NCBI GenBank assembly: GCA_013388685.1
Contig: JACAET010000059.1
Span: forward strand, 96,694 to 160,693
Direction: 5' to 3'
DNA length: 64,000 nt
DNA from: Chloroflexota bacterium
GTDB lineage: Bacteria; Chloroflexota; Anaerolineae; Anaerolineales; Villigracilaceae
The translations under genes and the position numbers were made by a program. The notes below the pieces were generated by a model, which saw only the letters and a program-made list of their open reading frames with translations, was not told the origin of the DNA and did no database searches. Below, in pieces: positions 26,256 through 34,059 of this stretch. Within the stretch, counting starts at the first letter, position 1; every line of letters begins with the position of its first letter.

Positions 26256-27602
26256 CCAGATGGCGAAGGTGGTGCCTTGTCCGTCTTTGGAATCCACTTC
26301 GATATGACCGTTGTGATGCTCGACGATCCACTTGGTAATCGAAAGCCCAAGCCCAAAGCCGGTGGTTTTTCCGCGCGTACGTGACTTTTCCGCACGGTAA
26401 AACCGCTCGAAGATGTGCGGAAGATCCTCGGCAGGGATGCCCGGACCCGTATCCCGGCAGATGATGCGCGCCTGTTCGCCAACTCTCGAGAGACTCAGAA
26501 ACACATCACCGTCCTGCGGCGTATATTGAATGGCGTTCGCAACCAAGTTGATCAGCACCTGCTTTAAGCGGTCACGGTCCCCGTTCACTTGCAATTGATC
26601 GATCTCATTCAGATGCACCCGCACTTTGCCGCTGGAAATGACGTGCATCTCCTGAAACACTTCCGTAAGCAGCAGGTCCAGTTCGACGGGCTGAAAATTC
26701 AAGGGCAGATTCCCGGATTCAGCCTGGGCAAGCATAAGAAGTCCCCCCACCAGACGCGTCAGGCGGCCCACCTCCTGATCAATGCTGGAAAGCGATTCGT
26801 TATCGAACCGCTTCATGCGGCGCATCAAATCCACATTGCCCTTGATGACGGTCAACGGCGTCCTTAATTCATGGCTGACATCCGCCAGAAAACGTTGTTG
26901 TGAAGTGAAAAGCGCTTCGAGCCTCTCGAGCGTTTTATTGAAGGTCTGGATCAGGCTGCCGATCTCGCCGGTTTCAAACCCTTGAAGCGGGATGCGGCGC
27001 GAGAGGTCGTCTGCACGGTTGATCTGTTCAGCCGTTTCGACGATGGACTTGAGAGGTTCGAGGGTTTGTCCTAAGGTAAAGTACAAGGCAAACCCCACAA
27101 TGAACACACCGTACAACCAGATCACCAGCATGACATACAACAGATAAGAACGCGCCGAGCGGATTGAGTCCAGCGGCATGCCAACCTGCATTACCGCAAC
27201 CTGATCGTCCCCATACTTTAAAGGCACAGAAAGAACGCGCAGCAGACTTTCATTGTGGGAAACCTCGCGAAAACGCGGCTGGGTCAGGCGCGTACTTGCG
27301 GGATCCAACGCCCCTTCGTATCGTCCCAGCGGACCAAAGCCATCCTGCAATTCATTGTTCAGCCCCCAAACCTGCACGCTGATATTCGACTCCATATTTT
27401 CGGGGATTCTCTCGAATTGGATCTGCTTCAAACTGGTGATGCCGGAAAGTGCAATGAAGTCATCCGCGGCAATGGCAAGCCGGTCATCCACCTGACTAAG
27501 CAGAACCGTGTTCACCAATAAAAACACCACCGCGCCAAAAAGCAGTAATATTCCGCCCAACAGCATCGAAAATAAAACGGTTAAACGCTGGACGAGGGAC
27601 AT
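26235..27602 (-). CDS. HAMP-domain sensor histidine kinase
   Basis: The 455-residue protein has two membrane helices (about residues 10-32 and 150-175) bounding a periplasmic sensor, then a HAMP domain (about 175-235), HisKA with H244 in VSHELRTPLTVI, and HATPase motifs NLVANAIQYTP, DTGPGIP and GFGLGLSITKWI. It is the classic EnvZ/PhoR/CpxA plan. It lies downstream of an OmpR-type regulator on the same strand after about 105 bp and is the likely cognate kinase. Confidence 0.93.
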   Translation of the reverse strand: MSLVQRLTVLFSMLLGGILLLFGAVVFLLVNTVLLSQVDDRLAIAADDFIALSGITSLKQIQFERIPENMESNISVQVWGLNNELQDGFGPLGRYEGALDPASTRLTQPRFREVSHNESLLRVLSVPLKYGDDQVAVMQVGMPLDSIRSARSYLLYVMLVIWLYGVFIVGFALYFTLGQTLEPLKSIVETAEQINRADDLSRRIPLQGFETGEIGSLIQTFNKTLERLEALFTSQQRFLADVSHELRTPLTVIKGNVDLMRRMKRFDNESLSSIDQEVGRLTRLVGGLLMLAQAESGNLPLNFQPVELDLLLTEVFQEMHVISSGKVRVHLNEIDQLQVNGDRDRLKQVLINLVANAIQYTPQDGDVFLSLSRVGEQARIICRDTGPGIPAEDLPHIFERFYRAEKSRTRGKTTGFGLGLSITKWIVEHHNGHIEVDSKDGQGTTFAIWLPLINA

Positions 27603-27708
27603 TCGATGTTCGAATTAGGAGCCAATATTTCGCATGCGTGTAAAGAGGTGTGCGCCTGCGGGTTACGAGAACAGCAGGAGGGTTTTTCCTGATGGCTTTC
27701 GTGCGCAG

Positions 27709-28386
27709 TCACGGATTCTCACGCAGGACGTACCCCACGCCGCGAACGGTATGAATCAGGCGCGGTTCGCCCTCGCCCTCCAGTTTCTGACGCAAATAGC
27801 GGATGTACACTTCGAGCACATTGCTTTCGCCGCCAAAATCATAACCCCACACGCGATCGAAGATCACTTCACGCGTCAACACCTGTTTGGGATGCCGCAG
27901 GAACAACTCGAGCAATTCATATTCCTTTGCGGTCAGCGAAATCGTCCTTTCGCCGCGCGACGCCTGCCTTGAACCCGTATCCAACGAAAGGTCTGCAAAC
28001 TTTAGAACGGGAATTCGTTCAGGCTGTGTGCGCCGCAACAAGGCGCGTACGCGAGCCAGCAACTCATCGAGATTGAACGGCTTGATCATGTAATCATCCG
28101 CGCCCGCGTCCAGCCCCTGAATACGATCCTGCACGGTGTCTTTGGCGGTTAACATCAAAATGGGAATCGAACCTCCCGTACGCAGGCGATGACACACCTC
28201 CAAACCGTCCATGCCGGGCAACATCCAGTCCAGAATTACAAGATCGGGCGTATGATCACGCGCAAGAATCAATCCCATGCGCCCGTCCGTCGCGGTATCC
28301 ACGGTATACCCTTCGTACGATAAACCGCGTTGAAGCAGTTTGAGAATCTGCTGGTCGTCTTCGATGATCAGGATACGCTCGTTCAT
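27709..28386 (-). CDS. OmpR/PhoB-family response regulator
   Basis: The receiver domain (residues 1-120) contains the acidic pair in ILIIEDD, the phospho-acceptor Asp in [13 protein letters not shown], and the conserved Lys in [10 protein letters not shown]. The winged-helix domain (residues 130-225) ends in [11 protein letters not shown], typical of OmpR. ATG 28386 was chosen because AGGAG lies eight bases upstream; ATG 28392 is two codons earlier but only two bases from that site. TATATT further upstream is a likely -10. It should respond to the kinase encoded next and regulate unknown targets. Confidence 0.94.
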   Translation of the reverse strand: MNERILIIEDDQQILKLLQRGLSYEGYTVDTATDGRMGLILARDHTPDLVILDWMLPGMDGLEVCHRLRTGGSIPILMLTAKDTVQDRIQGLDAGADDYMIKPFNLDELLARVRALLRRTQPERIPVLKFADLSLDTGSRQASRGERTISLTAKEYELLELFLRHPKQVLTREVIFDRVWGYDFGGESNVLEVYIRYLRQKLEGEGEPRLIHTVRGVGYVLRENP

Positions 28387-28510
28387 GGTCATTGCTCCTG
28401 TACAAAATATACCACAACTTATTTTTCGGATAAACACCCCATAGAAAAACGGAAGGACTGTGAAAACGAATGCGCGGACAAGTAAAACTCGTCCGCTTTG
28501 ATTATGACCA

Positions 28511-28608
28511 GGACTTACGCAAAATCCCCACAATTTAACCGCTGACCAGCAACCACAGTCTGCCGCCGGCGGTTAAAAGCGGAATAATGAATGATTTTGC
28601 GCAAGCCC
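28511..28608. mobile_element. 98-bp MITE-like palindromic element
   Basis: GGACTTACGCAAAATC at the left and GATTTTGCGCAAGCCC at the right are inverted repeats matching at 14 of 16 positions. A second nested perfect repeat, TTTAACCGC and GCGGTTAAA, lies inside. ATTATG occurs on both sides (28501 and 28611), perhaps a target duplication. There is no coding capacity. It looks like a non-autonomous derivative of an insertion sequence. Confidence 0.55.
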
Positions 28609-28624
28609 AAATTATGCTGTTCTT

Positions 28625-29167
28625 CTAGGGCAGATACTTCGCGAATTCCTGCTCGAATTCCTCTTCAGAGGTAAAGCCAACCCATTTTTTCAGAACATTC
28701 CCTTCCCCATCCAGCAAGTAGACCTCCGGCTGGTAGAAAAAGCCAAGTAGTTGTTGGAAAGGACGCGTCTCCGGGTCGTCGGCATCCAGATAGGTGAATA
28801 TGATCCTGCCAAAATACTTCGCTTCGAGCCCATGAACCATGGGCGCCATGGCGCGGCAGGTGCTTCAAGTAAACCGGAAAAACTCGACGAACTGCAACTG
28901 CCCCGAAGCCAGATTGACCGTAGCGGGGTTGGTGGCGTGCAGATCGAGTCCGCGGGAAGTGGCGACGGGGAGAGGTGTGGGCGCGGCGGATTCGGTGGAG
29001 GCTGGCTGAGCGGCAGACAGCGGAGTCTGGCTCGGCTCCGCCGCGACGGGGGAGGCGGGCGCCTGCACCGAAGGCGGGTCCACGCCAGGAGCAGGAGAAG
29101 CCACCGGGGCGCACGAAGCCAATAGAAGGGCAATCAGGATGGAGATCGGAAAGAGGCGGGTTTTCAT
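28625..29167 (-). CDS. Thioredoxin-fold lipoprotein, candidate selenoprotein (in-frame TGA at codon 101)
   Basis: The frame opens at ATG 29167 behind AAAGGACAAACG. A lipoprotein signal ends in LLLASC (residues about 8-18), followed by a Pro/Ala/Ser-rich linker and a thioredoxin-like domain. The domain is split by one in-frame TGA at 28867-28865. Read through, the sequence is EFFRFT-(TGA)-STCRAMAPMVHGLE, so the TGA is exactly the first Cys of the CxxC redox motif. That is the normal site of selenocysteine in thioredoxin-fold selenoproteins. A hairpin with a G-U-starting loop lies at bacterial SECIS distance. The rest of the domain is intact to the end (180 residues in total). The alternative is a pseudogene with a Cys-to-stop mutation; the exact placement and the hairpin favour selenocysteine. 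It should act as an exported thiol oxidoreductase. Confidence 0.7.
28828..28844 (-). promoter_or_regulatory. Candidate bacterial SECIS hairpin
   Basis: On the minus strand GCCCATG-GTT-CATGGGC forms a perfect 7-bp stem with loop GTT. The loop begins 28 nt after the TGA. Known bacterial SECIS elements have a small stem-loop just downstream of UGA, with a G among the first loop bases and the loop about 16-37 nt away. Confidence 0.55.
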
Positions 29168-29268
29168 CGTTTGTCCTTTGGCGATCGAACAATAAGACAT
29201 CCCGTCTCCCAATATCCTTACCTGTCAATGAAACGGATGTTCGTCATGGCAATTCCCGACGCTTATCT

Positions 29269-29297
29269 TTGACGGTTGTGAAATCCTAGACTATACT
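29269..29297 (+). promoter_or_regulatory. Sigma-70 promoter of the aldehyde dehydrogenase gene
   Basis: TTGACG and TATACT are 17 bp apart, giving a leader of about 75 nt before the ATG at 29379. Confidence 0.75.
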
Positions 29298-29378
29298 TTG
29301 TCCGCCGTTGGTCAAATCATCAAATAGCCGGATGGAGGCTATGAGACGATCAAACTATCAGACAAATCAGGAGGAAGT

Positions 29379-31022
29379 ATGGCTTTCAAACTTACATATG
29401 CCACGATGTTCAACCCACCCGAAGAACTGCACAAAGGATTCGACAAGGCGGTTGCCAAACTCAAGAACAACCTCGGCAGGGAATACGGGATGTTTATTAA
29501 CGGCAGGGATGTTTTCGCAGACGAGAAATTCGAAGACCGCTCACCCGTCAACACCGACTGGGTGCTGGCAGTCATGCAAAAAGGCAACGCCTCCCACGCC
29601 CAAATGGCAATGGAAGCCGCCCGCAAGGCGTTTCCCGCCTGGAGCCGCACACCCTGGAAGACCCGCGTAAAACTGGTGCGCAAGGCGGCGGCGCTCATCG
29701 AGAAGCGCATCTTCGAACTTGGCGCGGCGATGGCGCTGGAGGTGGGCAAGAACCGCATGGAGTCGCTCGGCGACGTGCAGGAAACCGCCGACTTGATGTA
29801 CTGGTCGGCGCAGATGATGGAAGAAAACGACGGTTTCATCAAACCAATGGGCAAAGACCCTCTGGTGGGCTATGACGCGACCAATATTTCGGTGCTCAAG
29901 CCTTATGGCGTGTGGCTGGTGGTTTCGCCGTTCAACTTCCCCTTTGCCTTGAGCGGAGGTCCCGTCGGAGCCGCCCTCGTGGCGGGCAATACGGTCGTGT
30001 TGAAGCCGGCAACCGACACCGCCTGGATCGTCCGCCTCTATGCCGAATGTCTGCGCGATGCGGGCTTCCCGCCTGGCGTGTTCAACTTTGTGACCGGTCC
30101 CGGCTCCACGCTTGGGCAGGCGCTGGTGGACAGCCCCGAACTGGACGGCGCCACTTTCACCGGTTCCTTCGACGTGGGCATGAAAATGTACCGCGACCTT
30201 GCCAACCGCAACTACGTCCGCCCGGTGGTGCTGGAACTTGGCGGTAAGAACCCTGCCATCGTCTCGCGCAACGCCAATTTGGAAGACGCCTCGACCGGCA
30301 TCGTGCGCTCGGCGTTTGGCTTGCAGGGACAGAAATGCTCCGCCGCCTCGCGCGTGCTGGTGGAGGAGCCGGTCTATGATGAACTGCTGGCGCTTCTCAA
30401 AGCAAAGACCGAAAAACTGGTCATCGGCGACCCAACCGAGCGCGCCACCTATCTCGGTCCTGTCATCAACCAGAACTCCTACAACGACTTCAAGAACTTC
30501 ACCGAAGAAATCAGCCAGGCGGGCGGCAACTTCCTGACCGGCGGACACGTCAAAACCGGCGGCATCTTCAACAAAGGCTACTACTGCGAGCCCACCTTCG
30601 TCACCGACCTGCCCTATGACCACCGCCTGTGGCAATACGAAATGTTCCTGCCCATCACCACCATCGGCAAGGTCAGCAGCCTCGACGAAGCCATGAAGAT
30701 CGCCAACAGCGTCAACTACGGTCTCACCGCCGGCTTCTACGGCTCGCTCAAAGAGACAAAATGGTTCTTCGATAATATCGAAGCCGGCGTCACCTACGCC
30801 AACCGTCCACAGGGCGCCACCACCGGCGCATGGCCCGGCTTCCAACCCTTCGGCGGCTGGAAAGGCTCCGGCGCCAGCGGCAAAAACGGCGGCGGCTACT
30901 ACTACGTCCAACTCTACATGCACGAGCAGATTCAGACGCTCATCAAACCCGCCCCCGTCAAGAAAGCGGCTCCCAAGAAGGCAGTCAAAAAGGGCGCCAG
31001 GAAAACCGCAAAACGCAAATAA
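29379..31022 (+). CDS. Aldehyde dehydrogenase, glutamate-5-semialdehyde (P5C) dehydrogenase-like, with Lys-rich tail
   Basis: The 547-residue NAD(P)-dependent aldehyde dehydrogenase resembles 1-pyrroline-5-carboxylate dehydrogenases in length, in VVSPFNFPFALSGGPVGAAL, in the Glu motif VLELGGKNPAIV and in the catalytic Cys motif GLQGQKCSAASR. It would oxidise glutamate semialdehyde to glutamate in proline or arginine breakdown. The last 25 residues (KKAAPKKAVKKGARKTAKRK) form a basic histone-H1-like tail that the family does not need. CAGGAGGAAGT precedes the ATG. No proline dehydrogenase is nearby, so another aldehyde is possible. A terminator follows. Confidence 0.85.
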   Translation: MAFKLTYATMFNPPEELHKGFDKAVAKLKNNLGREYGMFINGRDVFADEKFEDRSPVNTDWVLAVMQKGNASHAQMAMEAARKAFPAWSRTPWKTRVKLVRKAAALIEKRIFELGAAMALEVGKNRMESLGDVQETADLMYWSAQMMEENDGFIKPMGKDPLVGYDATNISVLKPYGVWLVVSPFNFPFALSGGPVGAALVAGNTVVLKPATDTAWIVRLYAECLRDAGFPPGVFNFVTGPGSTLGQALVDSPELDGATFTGSFDVGMKMYRDLANRNYVRPVVLELGGKNPAIVSRNANLEDASTGIVRSAFGLQGQKCSAASRVLVEEPVYDELLALLKAKTEKLVIGDPTERATYLGPVINQNSYNDFKNFTEEISQAGGNFLTGGHVKTGGIFNKGYYCEPTFVTDLPYDHRLWQYEMFLPITTIGKVSSLDEAMKIANSVNYGLTAGFYGSLKETKWFFDNIEAGVTYANRPQGATTGAWPGFQPFGGWKGSGASGKNGGGYYYVQLYMHEQIQTLIKPAPVKKAAPKKAVKKGARKTAKRK

Positions 31023-31031
31023 ACCCCAGTG

Positions 31032-31059
31032 AGCCCTTCCTGAAAAGGGAGGGCTTTTT
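31032..31059 (+). terminator. Terminator after the aldehyde dehydrogenase
   Basis: AGCCCTTCC and GGGAGGGCT pair over 9 bp with one G-U, with a TGAAAA loop, followed by a T run (31055-31059). Confidence 0.82.
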
Positions 31060-31076
31060 GTTTGCCCGTCACACCC

Positions 31077-31835
31077 ATGCCCTGGAACCCCGACCTTTAT
31101 CACAAATTTCAAGCCGAGCGTGCCGCACCCTTCTATGACCTGCTGGCGCTGGTGGACGTGCGCCCGAATCTCAAAGTCATTGACCTGGGATGCGGCACCG
31201 GCGAACTGACCCGCCAACTGGCAGACCGCCTCCCCAACAGCCGCGTGACCGGGCTGGATAATTCCCCCCAAATGCTGGACAAAGCCGCCTCCTTCTCGAC
31301 CTCGAACCTGGTCTTCCAACTCGGAGACCAATCCACGCTGACAGGCACCTGGGACCTCATCTTCAGCAATGCTGCCCTGCAATGGAGCGAAAATCACGCC
31401 GAACTCATCCCCTACCTCTTCCGTCATCTCTCCCCCGGCGGGCAGATTGCCGTGCAAGTGCCATCGAACCACAACCACCTCTCGCACCAAATCTACCGCG
31501 AGACGGCGGCAGAAGAGCCGTTTCATTCCATCCTGGGCGGCTTCCAGCGGCATTCCCCCGTGCTGACCATTGACGAGTACGCCCGCCTCCTCTTCGACTG
31601 CGGCGCAGAAAAGATCACCGTCTTCGAAAAGATCTACCCGCACGTCCTGGAAGACTCAGATGCAGTGGTAGAATGGATTTCAGGCACGGCGCTTGTTCCC
31701 TATTTCGAACGGCTTGGCGGTTTCAAAGAAAAATTTCTCCAGGTTATCCGCACCAAAATGCGCGCTGCCATGCCCGAAAGCCCCGTCTTCTATCCGTTCC
31801 GCAGAATACTGTTTTCCGCCAAAAAACCACATTAG
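31077..31835 (+). CDS. SAM-dependent methyltransferase, trans-aconitate 2-methyltransferase-like
   Basis: The 252-residue class I methyltransferase has motif I VIDLGCGTGELTRQLADRLP, acidic motif II VTGLDNSP and IFSNAALQWSENH, which is close to Tam of E. coli in both length and sequence style. The ATG at 31077 starts MPWNPDLYHKF, the common Tam N-terminus. It begins 18 bp after the previous terminator, so its promoter must overlap that hairpin or it depends on read-through. The substrate could be trans-aconitate or a similar carboxylate. Confidence 0.78.
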   Translation: MPWNPDLYHKFQAERAAPFYDLLALVDVRPNLKVIDLGCGTGELTRQLADRLPNSRVTGLDNSPQMLDKAASFSTSNLVFQLGDQSTLTGTWDLIFSNAALQWSENHAELIPYLFRHLSPGGQIAVQVPSNHNHLSHQIYRETAAEEPFHSILGGFQRHSPVLTIDEYARLLFDCGAEKITVFEKIYPHVLEDSDAVVEWISGTALVPYFERLGGFKEKFLQVIRTKMRAAMPESPVFYPFRRILFSAKKPH

Positions 31836-31843
31836 ACAACACC

Positions 31844-32113
31844 ATGGGCGCACCGCAGGATTACGACCGCAAGGAAATTCTCTACCGCATCGGCACCTTC
31901 TTCCTGCTTATGGGAATCGGGCTGTTGGTTTTTTTTCTGTTGTCCGAATCGGCTGGTCAACCCACCTTCAGCTACTTTTGCTGGAGCATGATCACACTGA
32001 TCCTCGGTTTTTTCTTCCGCGCCCAGTATAAGAAAGCCGTTCCGTCCAGCGGGCGTTTCAGCATTTTGAAAAAACTCAAACCAAAATCCAAAAAAGAAGA
32101 GGCGAAAAAATGA
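31844..32113 (+). CDS. Small two-helix membrane protein
   Basis: The 89-residue protein has two membrane helices (about residues 14-33 and 41-59) and a strongly basic C-terminus (KKLKPKSKKEEAKK). It starts eight bases after the methyltransferase and its stop overlaps the next ATG (ATGA), so it is inside the operon leading into the CoA-transferase. I do not recognise a family. Confidence 0.7.
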   Translation: MGAPQDYDRKEILYRIGTFFLLMGIGLLVFFLLSESAGQPTFSYFCWSMITLILGFFFRAQYKKAVPSSGRFSILKKLKPKSKKEEAKK

Positions 32114-33012
32114 GCAAACGTATGTCGCTCTCTGACGCTATTGCAAAATACGTGAACGACGGCGACACCCTCTACGCGGCGGGATTCACTCACCTCATCC
32201 CCTTTGCCGCCGGGCACGAAATCATCCGCCAGGGAAAGAAGAATCTCACTCTCGCCCGCGCCACCCCCGACCTGATCTACGACCAGATGGTCGCGGCAGG
32301 GTGCGCGCGCAAAGTCATCTTCTCGTACATGGGCAACCCCGGGGTGGGAAGCCTGCGCATCGTACGCGCCGCCATCGAAAAAGGCGAACTCGAATGGGAG
32401 GAATACTCCCACTTCGGCATGATCACGCGCCTGCAGGCAGGGGCAGCGGGTCTGCCCTTCCTGCCCATGAACCAAACCGGCGCCACCGACCTCGAGCGCG
32501 TCAACCCGAACATCAAACGCATCGCCGACCCCTACGGCGGCAAGGATGTCATCGTCGTGCCGGCGCTCAACCCGGATGTGGCAATCGTCCACGTCCAGCG
32601 GGCAGACGCAAACGGCAACGCCCACCTGTGGGGCATCATCGGCGAGCAGAAGGAAGCCGCCTTTGCCGCCAAAAAGGTCATCGTCACGGCAGAGGAAATT
32701 GTGGACGAATCCGTTATCAGGTCCGACCCGAACCGCACGATGATCCCCGGCATCGTCGTCAGCGCGGTGTGTCACGTTCCGTTTGCCTGTCATCCCAGTT
32801 ACGCACAGGGATACTACGACCGCGACAACGAGTTTTATCTCGCATGGGACAAAATCAGCGAATCGGTGGAAGGCGTTAAAGCCTGGCTGAATGAATGGGT
32901 GTATGGTGTCAAAGACCGCGCTGAGTATTGGCAAAAACTCGGCGTCGAAACGCACGAACGATTGAAAGTCCCGCAGCGCTTGAGTGAACCCATCAATTAC
33001 GGGAACTATTAG
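32110..33012 (+). CDS. CoA-transferase subunit A, glutaconate CoA-transferase/IpdA-like
   Basis: The 300-residue protein has the family I CoA-transferase alpha fold: SDAIAKYVNDGDTLYAAGF at the start, then VIVVPALNPDVAIVHVQRAD and KKVIVTAEEIVD. It is closest in style to the larger glutaconate CoA-transferase and IpdA subunits rather than to short 3-oxoacid CoA-transferases. With the subunit B encoded two genes on, it would move CoA between acids or hydrolyse a ring CoA ester. AAGAAGAGG lies upstream and the ATG overlaps the previous stop. Confidence 0.85.
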   Translation: MSKRMSLSDAIAKYVNDGDTLYAAGFTHLIPFAAGHEIIRQGKKNLTLARATPDLIYDQMVAAGCARKVIFSYMGNPGVGSLRIVRAAIEKGELEWEEYSHFGMITRLQAGAAGLPFLPMNQTGATDLERVNPNIKRIADPYGGKDVIVVPALNPDVAIVHVQRADANGNAHLWGIIGEQKEAAFAAKKVIVTAEEIVDESVIRSDPNRTMIPGIVVSAVCHVPFACHPSYAQGYYDRDNEFYLAWDKISESVEGVKAWLNEWVYGVKDRAEYWQKLGVETHERLKVPQRLSEPINYGNY

Positions 33013-33023
33013 ACGGGCGGCTT

Positions 33024-33887
33024 ATGAGACATTTCGATTACGGCGGCACAGGGCTGCCGCTTCACTTCCTGCACGCCAACGGCTACCCGCCCGCATGCTA
33101 CAAACCTTTGCTCGAACTTTTGAAAACCGAATACTGCGTCTTTGGGATGCTCCTGCGCCCGTTGTGGGATGGCGCAAATCCGCAGGACCTTCGCACGTGG
33201 CATCCTTTATCAGAGGACCTGCTGCGCTTCCTCGCGGACGGCGAGCCTTTCGACGGCACCCAGGGCAAGCCCAATCCCGTTATTGGGGTGGGTCACTCCA
33301 TCGGCGCCGTTGTCACCCTGCGCGCCGCCCTGCGCGCCCCCTCCAGATTCCGCGCGCTGGTGCTGATTGATCCGGTGCTGTTCGTCCCTTTTCACCTTGC
33401 CATGTGGAGCGTCATCCGCGCTTTTAGGCTGGGAGACCGGGTCCACCCGCTCATTCAGCGAGCGAAAAAGCGCCGCCGAACCTTCGACGACCTCGAAACA
33501 GTCTTCCGCGCCTATCGCAGCCGCCCTGTCTTCCGCTACCTGAGCGACGAAAGCCTGCGGGCATACATCGCCGGTATCCTAAAACCCTCCGCCAACGGCG
33601 GTTACGAACTTGCCTATTCGCCTGAATGGGAAGCGCAGATTTACCGCACCGGCCTCCACGATTTCGACCTCTGGCGAAACCTGCCCAAACTCGAAGTGCC
33701 AACCCTTTTCATCCGCGGCGCAGAAACCGATACCTTCCTCGAGGAGGCAGCCAGGTTGGTAAAGAAGAAACAGCCCAAAGTCAGGGTTGAAGCGCTGGAA
33801 AAATCCACGCATCTGCTTCCGCTCGAACGTCCGAAGGAAGTGTTCGACATCCTGCAGTCATTTTTACGCGAAGAAGGCGTTCTCTAA
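33024..33887 (+). CDS. Alpha/beta hydrolase between the CoA-transferase subunits
   Basis: The 287-residue protein has the nucleophile elbow GVGHSIGA (Ser near residue 93), a catalytic Asp region in PTLFIRGAETD and a terminal His in EKSTHLLPLERP. This is a normal alpha/beta hydrolase. It sits between the two CoA-transferase subunit genes, 11 bp after the first, so it probably works in the same pathway, for example on an ester or thioester. Residues about 76-83 (FDGTQGKP) look like an in-frame insertion of a short dispersed repeat, just before the nucleophile strand. The substrate is unknown. Confidence 0.82.
   Translation: MRHFDYGGTGLPLHFLHANGYPPACYKPLLELLKTEYCVFGMLLRPLWDGANPQDLRTWHPLSEDLLRFLADGEPFDGTQGKPNPVIGVGHSIGAVVTLRAALRAPSRFRALVLIDPVLFVPFHLAMWSVIRAFRLGDRVHPLIQRAKKRRRTFDDLETVFRAYRSRPVFRYLSDESLRAYIAGILKPSANGGYELAYSPEWEAQIYRTGLHDFDLWRNLPKLEVPTLFIRGAETDTFLEEAARLVKKKQPKVRVEALEKSTHLLPLERPKEVFDILQSFLREEGVL
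33246..33272 (+). repeat. Short dispersed repeat inserted in the hydrolase frame
   Basis: The stretch centred on TTCGACGGCACCCAGGGCAA encodes PFDGTQGKP. It resembles short GC-rich sequences (PFDxxQGKP when translated) that I recall as scattered through Anaerolineae genomes and their proteins. The identification is from memory, not from a second copy in this window. Confidence 0.4.
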
Positions 33888-33888
33888 A

Positions 33889-34042
33889 AGAGTGTTTTAC
33901 GACATTCACCACAGATAAACACAGATAAACACCGATAAACACCGATAAACACCGATTTCTTGGCTAAAACCTGGCAAAAATGCTCTCAATCCCATTTATC
34001 TGTGTTCATCTGTGGTTAAAAACGAATTTCAAAACACGCTCT
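33889..34042. repeat. Dispersed palindromic element with ACACCGATAA tandem repeats
   Basis: The ends AGAGTGTTTT and AAAACACGCTCT are near inverted repeats. Inside, CACAGATAAACACAGATAA, then several ACACCGATAA units, are followed further on by TTTATCTGTGTTCATCTGTGG, which is their inverted counterpart. It has no coding capacity and separates the hydrolase from CoA-transferase subunit B. It is the whole 172-bp gap apart from the ribosome binding site. Confidence 0.7.
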
Positions 34043-34059
34043 AATATCGAAGGAGAATC

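Noticed and set aside
28418..28432. Third copy of the CTATCCGAAAAAT MITE end
   Set aside because: Only about 11 bases match and no second end or internal hairpins are found nearby.
28625..29212. Two separate genes or a frameshift at 28850-28865
   Set aside because: Both halves are in the same frame and are separated only by one TGA, so neither a frameshift nor two genes explains them as well as recoding or a point nonsense mutation.
29541..31643. 700-codon minus-strand open frame opposite the aldehyde dehydrogenase
   Set aside because: It spans two well-supported plus-strand genes and a terminator; its composition reflects the complementary strand.
33900..33955. CRISPR array from ACACCGATAA repeats
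   Set aside because: Units are 10 bp and directly adjacent, with no unique spacers.
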